Source: an uncultured Selenomonadaceae bacterium (GTDB taxonomy: Bacteria > Bacillota > Negativicutes > Selenomonadales > Selenomonadaceae). Taken from it: a stretch of DNA of 8,078 nucleotides. Shown here one piece after another: positions 1 through 5,703 of this stretch. The position numbers and the translations under genes are program-made. The stretch lies in assembly GCA_905235425.1 (NCBI GenBank), contig CAJOKY010000099.1, positions 1-8,078 on the forward strand, given 5' to 3'. The notes beneath the pieces were generated by a model. It was not told the origin of the DNA. It saw only the letters and a program-made list of their open reading frames with translations, and did no database searches. Positions within the stretch are counted from its first letter, which is position 1, and the number at the start of each line of letters is the position of its first letter.

Positions 1-756
1 ATAATGATTTTCAAAATGATCTGCATTGCCGCGCGAAATTTTTTTTATATACTCTTCTTTAGACTTTACGCTGTAGTGATTCATTACAATTTTTTCTGAA
101 GTGATTGGATAATTTTCAAACGTCGCAACGGGATTAAGATTTTCATTTACAGCAAAACAACTTATGAAATATATAGGTGCGTGAGGAGTAGGGAAAAATT
201 GTATTTTGCGAGGATTGGCGATGGTACTTACATGAGCATTTCCGCCGTGTACAGAAGTTCCTTGCAAAGGCGGAGCCCAATCATTTTCTGCGCGACGTGT
301 AAATCTTTCCAATACGCCTTGCCCAAAATCCGCTTTATCCTGTCCGTTTGATCCATATGCATGTATATTCACGGCAAGACCTGCGACATAAGGCGGAGTA
401 TTGATTAAAATTTCGTCCACAGTTTCAGTTATCGTCGGCTTATTCTTTGGAAAAATAAATTCGTCACCGTCAATCCATGCCATGTAGCGGCAAAAAAATC
501 TAAAACGTTTAACTGCGTCAATATAAGATTCAAGCTGTCGGCATTTGCCGGGATAAAAAGTGTACGTGACAATTCCTGCGTCAACGTACGGTTGCAAAAC
601 TTCTTTCAAGTTGTCGGGACTTTCGTTGTCATAGATATAAAAATGGTCGACACCTGCCAAAAGATGATAGTCAAGCCATTCTTTTACATATGGCGCCTCG
701 TTTTTCATAATTGCTACAACTGCTAAATCGTAGAGAAATAAATTTTTGTCAACCAT
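1..756 (-). CDS. Glycosyltransferase family 92 (DUF23-like) protein, 3' end outside window
   Basis: The frame is open from an ATG at 756 to the left edge, giving 252 residues with no stop, so the gene is cut by the window. It reads as a GT-A-fold glycosyltransferase of family 92. The N-terminus has the typical block MKNEAPYVKEWLDYH (residues 17-31), followed by a DHFYIYDNES segment at 37-46. The DxD-type metal and nucleotide-sugar site WIDGDEF is at 94-100, and a late NHYSVKSKEEY block is at 226-236. No signal peptide or membrane segment is visible, so a cytoplasmic enzyme is likely. Its ATG follows the stop of the upstream adaptor gene by 19 nt, with an AGG ribosome site 6 nt before it, so the two are probably co-transcribed. 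Donor and acceptor sugars cannot be inferred. Family assignment is fairly sure; the role (for example surface glycan synthesis) is a guess. Confidence 0.85.
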   Translation of the reverse strand, partial: MVDKNLFLYDLAVVAIMKNEAPYVKEWLDYHLLAGVDHFYIYDNESPDNLKEVLQPYVDAGIVTYTFYPGKCRQLESYIDAVKRFRFFCRYMAWIDGDEFIFPKNKPTITETVDEILINTPPYVAGLAVNIHAYGSNGQDKADFGQGVLERFTRRAENDWAPPLQGTSVHGGNAHVSTIANPRKIQFFPTPHAPIYFISCFAVNENLNPVATFENYPITSEKIVMNHYSVKSKEEYIKKISRGNADHFENHY

Positions 757-775
757 GTTTTACCTGCTTTCAAGA

Positions 776-2056
776 TTAGCGATTTAAATTGCTCGGAGAA
801 TTGGGGCTTGCAAGAGGAGCAGTTAAGTTAGAATCCGTGTTGTAAGTACTTTTCACGTCAACAAGAGTAAAGCCCATTTCACCAGGTGTAACTGTAGTCA
901 TTGCAAGATCGACACCTTCGCGCAGGTTTGTCAAGCCTTCAATGATAACGGTATCTTGAGGAGTTACGCCGCTTGTAACGACGTAGTAACTGCCGACTTG
1001 TTGAGCAAATTCAACGTTGCGCGCCTCAGATTTATTATCCTTGCCGACAACCATAACGAAAGATTTTCCGAGTAACTGCTGAACTGCGCGTTGGGGAACT
1101 AAAACGGCATTTGGAATGGTTTCGCCGGAAAGTTGAACGCGTGCAAACATACCGGGAATTAAAGCGCCGCCGGGATTGGGAAATATCGCCTTCATTACAA
1201 GTGAACCGGTATTGTTGGCAAGAGTTCTGTCAGTTTCAACAATTCTACCTTCATAAGGGTACTGCTTGCCGTCGGTTAAAGTTATGGTAACTTTCAGAGG
1301 ATTTCTGTCAGTCTGATTGGACTGCATTGTAATGAATTTTAAATACTCCGCCTCACTTATGGAAAACTGCACGAAGATAGGGTCGGTTGAACCGATTGTA
1401 ACGAGAGTAGTATTACCTGTGGAAACGAAAGTTCCTATTGCCACGTCGTCAAGACCGAGTTTGCCGGACATTGGCGCATAAATTACAGTATCGTCAAGAT
1501 TTTCTTGTGCAGTTTTTAAAGCGGCTTGATAGGCATAAATTGCCGCTTCATTAGCCGCGCAGGTAGCCTCATTTGCACGAACTTGTGCCGCTTGAGTTAC
1601 AACAACTTGCTCAGCGATTGCCGCTTCTTTAAAAAGTTGTTCATCGCGTTGCAGGTCAATTACCGAGTTATTGTAAGTTGCCAAAGATTGCTGAAGGACT
1701 GATTCAGCTTGGGCTAAATCTGCTTTCGCGCGCAGTACGGCGGATTCATATTGACGCGAATCAATTTTGAAAAGTAACTGTCCTTCTTCTACGTATTCGC
1801 CGCCTTTGAAAAATTTATCAACTACGGTGCCGTTTACCTTAGATTGTACCTTTACTTCTTCAACACCTACAAATTGTCCGGCGTATTCACTTATTAGCGG
1901 CGTGTTTCTTTGAATCACCTTCATTACCTTGACTTGCGACGCGGGCGCTTGATGAGCTTGTTGCTGTTTATTTTCGCCGCAACCTGTAAAAATTGATGCG
2001 GATAAAATCAGTGCCGTTACCGCCGTCAAGATTTTTTTCTTTCTTGAAAAAAACAA
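776..2056 (-). CDS. RND-type efflux periplasmic adaptor (membrane fusion protein), lipoprotein
   Basis: This is an HlyD/AcrA-type adaptor that would bridge an inner-membrane pump to an outer-membrane channel. I prefer the TTG at 2056, giving 426 residues, over the ATG at 2074. The TTG has GGGGGGAG 5 nt upstream and yields a classical lipoprotein signal: FSRKKK, a hydrophobic stretch, then FTGC with Cys26. The ATG has no ribosome site and would lie only about 6 nt from the predicted transcription start. From the TTG, the first lipoyl half is at about 68-100 (VNGTVVDKFFKGGEYVEEGQ). An Ala/Gln-rich helical hairpin spans about 105-185, and the second lipoyl half is near 190-215 (APMSGKLGLDDVAIGTFVS). 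A beta-barrel and membrane-proximal domain follow to about 390, ending in an Asn/Ser/Pro-rich tail. Unusually, the next gene is a glycosyltransferase and not the RND pump, so the partner must be elsewhere. Confidence 0.9.
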   Translation of the reverse strand: MFFSRKKKILTAVTALILSASIFTGCGENKQQQAHQAPASQVKVMKVIQRNTPLISEYAGQFVGVEEVKVQSKVNGTVVDKFFKGGEYVEEGQLLFKIDSRQYESAVLRAKADLAQAESVLQQSLATYNNSVIDLQRDEQLFKEAAIAEQVVVTQAAQVRANEATCAANEAAIYAYQAALKTAQENLDDTVIYAPMSGKLGLDDVAIGTFVSTGNTTLVTIGSTDPIFVQFSISEAEYLKFITMQSNQTDRNPLKVTITLTDGKQYPYEGRIVETDRTLANNTGSLVMKAIFPNPGGALIPGMFARVQLSGETIPNAVLVPQRAVQQLLGKSFVMVVGKDNKSEARNVEFAQQVGSYYVVTSGVTPQDTVIIEGLTNLREGVDLAMTTVTPGEMGFTLVDVKSTYNTDSNLTAPLASPNSPSNLNR

Positions 2057-2061
2057 AATGA

Positions 2062-2069
2062 CTCCCCCC
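2062..2069 (-). promoter_or_regulatory. Ribosome binding site that selects the TTG start of the adaptor gene
   Basis: On the minus strand GGGGGGAG lies 5 nt before the TTG at 2056-2054. It falls inside the longer frame that begins at the ATG at 2074, and nothing resembling a ribosome site precedes that ATG. Together with the promoter position this favours TTG initiation. Confidence 0.65.
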
Positions 2070-2086
2070 AGCATATTTTTTCGATA

Positions 2087-2115
2087 ATTTTAAAGTTTAC
2101 ATTTATAAAAGTCAA
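2087..2115 (-). promoter_or_regulatory. Predicted sigma-70 (SigA) promoter for the efflux adaptor gene
   Basis: On the minus strand, TTGACT (2115-2110) is separated by exactly 17 bp from TAAAAT (2092-2087). Each hexamer differs from consensus by one base. Transcription would start near 2080, giving a leader of about 24 nt to the TTG start at 2056. The prediction comes from sequence only. Confidence 0.7.
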
Positions 2116-2132
2116 TTAAAACGTAAAGCCGT

Positions 2133-2167
2133 TAATTCGTAATCTCTAATCCCTAAAACTTAAAAGC
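2133..2167. repeat. Short degenerate heptad tract (7-bp period)
   Basis: TA dinucleotides recur every 7 bp at 2133, 2140, 2147, 2154 and 2161, with units such as TAATCTC and TAATCCC. The period and the CTAA/TTAG character match the much larger arrays further right, so this looks like an eroded copy. A small hairpin follows at 2169-2184 (GTTGG, 6-nt loop, CCAAC) without a convincing T-run. It lies upstream of the adaptor promoter. Confidence 0.55.
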
Positions 2168-2246
2168 TGTTGGTAAACTCCAACCGAATAAAAAATTTTA
2201 GTTTTAGATTAATTTTAGTGTAACTACTTTCTTTTGGCGCGTTGAT

Positions 2247-2277
2247 TTACTTTTTCTTTAGCGTAAAGAAAAAGTAA
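2247..2277. repeat. Perfect 14-bp inverted repeat with 3-nt loop
   Basis: TTACTTTTTCTTTA (2247-2260) and its exact reverse complement (2264-2277) flank the loop GCG. The stem is A/T-rich and no T-run follows on either strand, so it is not a normal intrinsic terminator. It lies in the non-coding interior between the two divergent promoters and overlaps the left boundary of the 2274-2414 element. It could be a protein-binding site, a cruciform-forming site or part of a dispersed repeat. Confidence 0.7.
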
Positions 2278-2414
2278 CAAAAAGAAACATGGCGCGGCTG
2301 TAGTTCGCTTACTTAGTCGGTAGGTTTAGCTTTTACGTACGCACAAAGGTTAAAATATTTTCGGCGTTATCGTACGCAGCTCAAAGCACATCCGCGCCAC
2401 CTTTTTTTATTTAC
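2274..2414. repeat. Possible MITE-like or dispersed intergenic element with imperfect terminal inverted repeats
   Basis: The ends at 2274-2297 and 2392-2414 are imperfect inverted repeats of 23-24 bp. Their inner 8 bp are perfect (TGGCGCGG against CCGCGCCA), and the outer parts match as A-rich against T-rich sequence beginning GTAA. The 94 bp between holds no credible reading frame. It does contain two partly similar stretches (CGTACGCACAAAG near 2336 and CGTACGCAGCTCAAAG near 2371). No target-site duplication is evident. It may be a non-autonomous mobile remnant or a structured RNA; copy number in the genome would decide. Confidence 0.4.
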
Positions 2415-2438
2415 CGGCTAATAGCTACAAAATAACCG
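2412..2438. repeat. Short heptad tract abutting the htrA promoter
   Basis: TA recurs every 7 bp at 2412, 2419, 2426 and 2433 (units such as TAATAGC and TACAAAA) and stops at the -35 box of the htrA promoter. Only four degenerate units are present, so it could be chance. The same period is seen in four other places in this window. Confidence 0.35.
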
Positions 2439-2467
2439 TTGAAAAATTTTCTGCAACAAAGTAAAAT
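2439..2467 (+). promoter_or_regulatory. Predicted sigma-70 (SigA) promoter for the HtrA-like protease gene
   Basis: TTGAAA (2439-2444) lies exactly 17 bp before TAAAAT (2462-2467). The start of transcription would fall near 2474, almost on the ribosome site GGAGG (2475-2479), so the leader to the ATG at 2489 would be only about 15 nt. No CpxR-like or other stress operator is recognised. Confidence 0.65.
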
Positions 2468-2488
2468 TAAGCACGGAGGTATTTAAAA

Positions 2489-3592
2489 ATGAAATTCGGA
2501 AAAATTCCAAAAGTAATCTGCGCGGCAGCTGTAGTTGCGTTGTTCACGTTAAGCGGTTGCGGCACGGGTGAAGAGCAAACCGGCGAAAATACCAATACGG
2601 CGTCGGTTACTGAGGCGGCAGGCAGTGATAAAAGCTTACAAGTATCTAACGCCAGAAATACGCCGGCTGTTCGTGTTGCTAAGTCTGTAGGTCCTGCAAT
2701 AGTCGGCATTACAAATAGAGTCGTTGCAAGAGATTTCTTTAACCGCCAAGTTGAAGCGACAGGTTGGGGTTCCGGAGTAATTTTCAGAAATGACGGCTAC
2801 ATTGTAACAAATAATCACGTTGTATCGGGCTCGCACGAATTAATTGTTTCTCTTGCAGACGGCAGGACTTTCAACGGCGAATTGGTAGGCGCTGATGAAT
2901 TGACTGACATTGCTGTTGTGAAGATTAAAGCTACAGATTTACCTACTGCGAAATTCGGCAATTCAGATGACATTATGGTTGGCGAACCGGCTATTGCTAT
3001 CGGCAACCCGATGGGCTTGGAATATAGCGGCTCTGTCACGGTAGGCGTTATAAGTGCGCTTAATCGTACCATTTCTGAAAATGACAGTGTCAGCTTTTTG
3101 CAGACGGACGCGGCGATAAATCAAGGCAATTCCGGCGGCGGGCTTTTTAATGCGGACGGTGAACTTATCGGCATTCCCAGCGTTAAAATAGTTCGTAGCG
3201 GCTTTGAAGGTATGGCGTTTGCAATTCCGATTAACACCGTTAAAACCGTCGTTGATGATCTTGTAGGCAAAGGTTATGTCGCGCGAGCATACTTGGGCAT
3301 TACGCCGTTTGATAAACCTACTGCCGCGCGTTACGGCTACAGCTTGTCGATTGACAAAGGCGTTTATGTATTTCAAGTTGCTTTAGGCGGTCCGGCAGAT
3401 CGCGCAGGTTTACAGCGTGACGATATCATTTTGTCGATTGACGGCAAAGAAATTAATTCTGTAAATGAAATTCGTGCAGCGATTAACGCGCATAAAGTCG
3501 GTGATCACATTAAATTGACTTATGTACGTAGCGGAGCTTCGCATACTGTTGAAGTTACACTCGGTGAAATGCCGCCGCCTGAAAATAGGTAG
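2489..3592 (+). CDS. HtrA/DegP-like trypsin-type serine protease, lipoprotein, one PDZ domain
   Basis: This envelope serine protease and chaperone should degrade or guard misfolded exported proteins. The start is well supported: GGAGG lies 9 nt before the ATG. Residues 1-24 form a lipoprotein signal (KFGKIPK, hydrophobic core, lipobox LSGC with Cys24), followed by a Thr/Glu/Asn-rich linker to about 55. The protease domain covers about 60-258, with His110 (TNNHVV), Asp140 (ELTDIAVVK) and Ser215 (NQGNSGGGLF). The family motif after the serine is usually GNSGGP; here the proline is Gly218. One PDZ domain follows at about 268-358, with GGPADRAGLQRDDIILSIDG at 300-319. At 367 residues with one PDZ it resembles the DegS and Firmicute HtrA layout more than two-PDZ DegP. 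The last codon and the TAG stop lie inside a heptad repeat array. Substrates are unknown. Confidence 0.95.
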   Translation: MKFGKIPKVICAAAVVALFTLSGCGTGEEQTGENTNTASVTEAAGSDKSLQVSNARNTPAVRVAKSVGPAIVGITNRVVARDFFNRQVEATGWGSGVIFRNDGYIVTNNHVVSGSHELIVSLADGRTFNGELVGADELTDIAVVKIKATDLPTAKFGNSDDIMVGEPAIAIGNPMGLEYSGSVTVGVISALNRTISENDSVSFLQTDAAINQGNSGGGLFNADGELIGIPSVKIVRSGFEGMAFAIPINTVKTVVDDLVGKGYVARAYLGITPFDKPTAARYGYSLSIDKGVYVFQVALGGPADRAGLQRDDIILSIDGKEINSVNEIRAAINAHKVGDHIKLTYVRSGASHTVEVTLGEMPPPENR

Positions 3593-3669
3593 TAGATAGT
3601 AGGAGGTAGAGGGTAGGAAATACAATCTACAATCTACAGTCTACAATCTACCCTCTACAATCTAAAATA
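3586..3669. repeat. Heptad array 1: TAG-rich arm, A-rich centre, CTA-rich arm (hairpin-forming)
   Basis: Twelve 7-bp units run in one unbroken phase from 3586. Five begin TAG (for example TAGAGGG, TAGGAAA), six begin TAC (for example TACAATC, TACCCTC), and the last is TAAAATA. Complementary arms can pair: GTAGAGGGTAG (3606-3616) is an exact match to CTACCCTCTAC (3648-3658). The first unit lies in the htrA coding sequence and contains its final codon and stop. The far end touches the AAAGGAG ribosome site of the next gene, so the array fills the whole gap. There is no U-tract, so it is not a classical terminator. Confidence 0.85.
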
Positions 3670-3675
3670 AAGGAG
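3669..3675 (+). promoter_or_regulatory. Ribosome binding site that selects the ATG at 3684
   Basis: AAAGGAG lies 8 nt before the ATG at 3684. The in-frame GTG at 3675 shares its G with the ribosome site itself and cannot be served by it, so the ATG is the likely start. Confidence 0.75.
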
Positions 3676-3683
3676 TGAAGGCA

Positions 3684-4934
3684 ATGGAAGACAGGAAAAT
3701 TTACCCCTTGCGCCCCATTCAAAGATTTTTAATCGACGCGCATTTTAAAAAGGCTAAATCTACCATGATGAACGTCGGCGCATTGTTAAAACTTTCACCC
3801 GTCGTCGACATGGAACGCTTGGCAGACGCCGTAAATGAAACTTTGGCAGCGCATGATATCTTTCGTTGCCGCCTTATTCTTAACCCCGATACGCAGGACA
3901 TTTCTCAAACTTTCGACGGCGAAATTGTCAGAGCGGAAATTGAAAAAATGTCTGATGAAGAATTTGAACTTCTGCGTAAAAAAAAGTTGCGTATGCCATA
4001 CAAAATTATCAATCAGCCGCTTTACCACATTTACCTTTTTGAAACGCCCACTTCCAAGTACGCTTACGTAGATTTTTATCACGCGGTAATGGACGGCGTC
4101 TCCATTGCAAGCTTGTTTCACAGGGAAATAAATCTTCGTTACAACGGCAGGAACATTTCTGATAAATTGGGCAGTTACGCGCAGTTTATCGAAGATGAAT
4201 TGAATACGCCGGAGATTGAACTTGCGGAAGGACATAAATATTGGCGAAACTTTTTGTTAGACTTCGACGCCGTGAAAAATTTGCCGCCTGTAGATGTCAA
4301 TACAGTCAGCCGTTGGACGAAGGGACAATTCAAAACTACCTTTAAAAATATCAGCGAAGAATTCTTCAGAACTACAAGACGCAAAGAAAATATTTTCTTC
4401 CTCGCCGCATCAATGATCACCCTTTTAAAATTTGCCGATACAAAAAAAATTTTTATGAAAATGATTTACACAGGACGTGAAAAGACAAATGAACGGATGA
4501 TTATGGGCTTGATGTATGATGTTTTTCCCTGCGCGTGGGATTTTTCAAAGGACATGACGGTAGCTTACTTCCTGAACAATTTAGCCGGAAAAATTCGTAC
4601 AGATTCTTCATACAAAAAAAGTTTAGACATTGTTTATAACGAAAGTCTTGCCGATGATTGCCCATTCTTTTCCTTTAGAAAAGGTATCTCAAGCGATCAC
4701 TTGACAATAGGCAACACTACGGCGCTTGTTATTGATATGCCGCCAAATGAAATTTCTGCAGCTGAAAATTCTCTTGATATTAATGTTGTTCTTAATGAAC
4801 ACGGCATGTATGAATTGAAGTTGGAGTATGACGCAAGCAGATTTTCAGAAGGCTTGATGAAAAAATTTTTTGCAGAGCTTGAAAACGTCGTGCTTAAGAT
4901 GCAGGACGAAAAAACTTTAATTTCTAGGATTTAG
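3684..4934 (+). CDS. Free-standing condensation-domain-like acyltransferase (NRPS C-domain superfamily)
   Basis: A 416-residue protein of the chloramphenicol-acetyltransferase-like/condensation fold, which joins acyl or aminoacyl groups to an amine or alcohol. Visible blocks are YPLRPIQRF (7-15, the LxxxQ entry motif) and AHDIFRCRL (56-64). The active-site motif YHAVMDGVS is at 132-140, matching HHxxxDG with the catalytic second His (133), Asp137 and Gly138 kept but Tyr132 replacing the first His. A GREKTNERMIMGLMYDVFP block is at 264-282 and an EYDASRFSEGLM block near 381-392. It is the usual length of one C domain, with no adenylation or carrier domain attached or nearby and no signal peptide. 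The substrate is therefore open: a carrier protein elsewhere, an alcohol or a lipid. Heptad arrays lie on both sides, and the last two sense codons plus the TAG stop are heptad sequence. Confidence 0.8.
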   Translation: MEDRKIYPLRPIQRFLIDAHFKKAKSTMMNVGALLKLSPVVDMERLADAVNETLAAHDIFRCRLILNPDTQDISQTFDGEIVRAEIEKMSDEEFELLRKKKLRMPYKIINQPLYHIYLFETPTSKYAYVDFYHAVMDGVSIASLFHREINLRYNGRNISDKLGSYAQFIEDELNTPEIELAEGHKYWRNFLLDFDAVKNLPPVDVNTVSRWTKGQFKTTFKNISEEFFRTTRRKENIFFLAASMITLLKFADTKKIFMKMIYTGREKTNERMIMGLMYDVFPCAWDFSKDMTVAYFLNNLAGKIRTDSSYKKSLDIVYNESLADDCPFFSFRKGISSDHLTIGNTTALVIDMPPNEISAAENSLDINVVLNEHGMYELKLEYDASRFSEGLMKKFFAELENVVLKMQDEKTLISRI

Positions 4935-5029
4935 TGAGTAGAGAGTAGATTGTAGAGAGTAGAGAGTAGATTGTAGATTGTAGATTGTAGGAAACCTACC
5001 CCCTACCTCCTACCCTCTACCCTCTAAAA
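4925..5029. repeat. Heptad array 2: TAG-rich arm, AAA centre, CTA-rich arm (hairpin-forming)
   Basis: Ten TAG-led units run in phase from 4925 to 4994 (for example TAGAGAG, TAGATTG). They are followed, after a 2-bp phase shift, by CTA-bearing units from 4995 to 5029 (for example CCTACCC, TCTACCC). The centre GTAGG-AAA-CCTAC forms a tight hairpin. In outer registers TAGAG-rich units pair with TCTACCCTCTA (5016-5026) with a single mismatch. The first unit encodes the end of the condensation-domain gene and the second begins with its TAG stop. The right end runs into the ribosome site of the hydrolase gene. No T-run follows. Confidence 0.87.
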
Positions 5030-5030
5030 T

Positions 5031-5036
5031 GGAGAG
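5031..5036 (+). promoter_or_regulatory. Ribosome binding site that selects the ATG at 5044
   Basis: GGAGAG lies 7 nt before the ATG at 5044. The in-frame ATG at 5029 overlaps the end of the heptad array and is followed, not preceded, by this site. Homologues also begin directly before the YGHACF motif, which supports 5044. Confidence 0.7.
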
Positions 5037-5043
5037 TGATAGC

Positions 5044-5703
5044 ATGTTGAAATTTAATTTTTACGGACACGCCTGTTTTCAGCTTGACGACGGCAAGTAC
5101 AAAATTTTATTCGACCCGTTTTTAACAGGCAACCCGCAAGCTACAATTAAACCTGATGACGTAAAAGCAGATTATGTTTTCGTAACGCACGCGCATGGCG
5201 ACCATATCGGCGACGCTTACAGAATTTTGTTAAAAAATAAGGCTACGGCTGTCGGCATACCGGAAATTAGAGATTTAGTCGGCGACGAAGTTAAAACTAT
5301 CGGCATGAATCTCGGCGGCACATTGAAATTACCCTTCGGCTTTGCGCGTATGGTACCGGCAATGCATAGCGCGGGAGTTGCAGGAGGTACGTGTTGCGGC
5401 TACGTTGTTTCAATCGGCGGCAAAATTATTTACTTCGCAGGTGACACATGCCTTTTCAGCGATATGAAACTGATCGGCGAACGTGATAAAATTGACTACG
5501 CCGTTTTGCCTATCGGCGGTCATTTCACGATGGACGCTTACGACGCGGCGCGCGCAGTTGAATTTCTCGGCGCTAAGAATGTTATCCCCGTCCATTACAA
5601 TACTTGGCAAGTGATTGAACAGGACGCCGAAGAATTTAAAAATCTTGTCAAAGGCGCGGCAGTGCATATTGTTAAGCCCGGCGAATCGCTTGAACTTGCG
5701 TAA
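5044..5703 (+). CDS. UPF0173 family metal-dependent hydrolase (metallo-beta-lactamase fold)
   Basis: A 219-residue cytoplasmic metallo-beta-lactamase-fold protein of the UPF0173/YtkL type, whose physiological substrate is not established. The start at 5044 gives MLKFNFYGHACF, the usual N-terminus of the family. Metal ligands are visible: THAHGDH at 48-54 (His49, His51, Asp53, His54), His108 in PAMHSAG, Asp134 in FAGDTCLF, and His184 in IPVHYNTW. The LPIGGHFTMDAYDAA block at 155-169 is also typical. All expected ligands are present and the length is normal, so it should be active. Its stop codon is followed immediately, in the same frame, by the ATG of miaA, which implies translational coupling. 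It is separated from the upstream gene by heptad array 2. Confidence 0.93.
   Translation: MLKFNFYGHACFQLDDGKYKILFDPFLTGNPQATIKPDDVKADYVFVTHAHGDHIGDAYRILLKNKATAVGIPEIRDLVGDEVKTIGMNLGGTLKLPFGFARMVPAMHSAGVAGGTCCGYVVSIGGKIIYFAGDTCLFSDMKLIGERDKIDYAVLPIGGHFTMDAYDAARAVEFLGAKNVIPVHYNTWQVIEQDAEEFKNLVKGAAVHIVKPGESLELA

Noticed and set aside
2247..2277. The 14-bp inverted repeat considered as a terminator for either divergent gene
   Set aside because: Both flanking genes are transcribed away from it and no T-run follows on either strand.
2963..3376. A 137-codon minus-strand frame opposite the HtrA gene
   Set aside because: It is fully antisense to a conserved protease domain, with no start context and no recognisable motifs.
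3586..3669. Array hairpins considered as intrinsic terminators
   Set aside because: The stems are interrupted and no U-tract follows; the next gene's ribosome site begins directly after.
3795..4235. A 146-codon minus-strand frame opposite the condensation-domain gene
   Set aside because: It is antisense to the conserved active-site region, is low-complexity in Phe/Val/Lys, and has no ribosome site.
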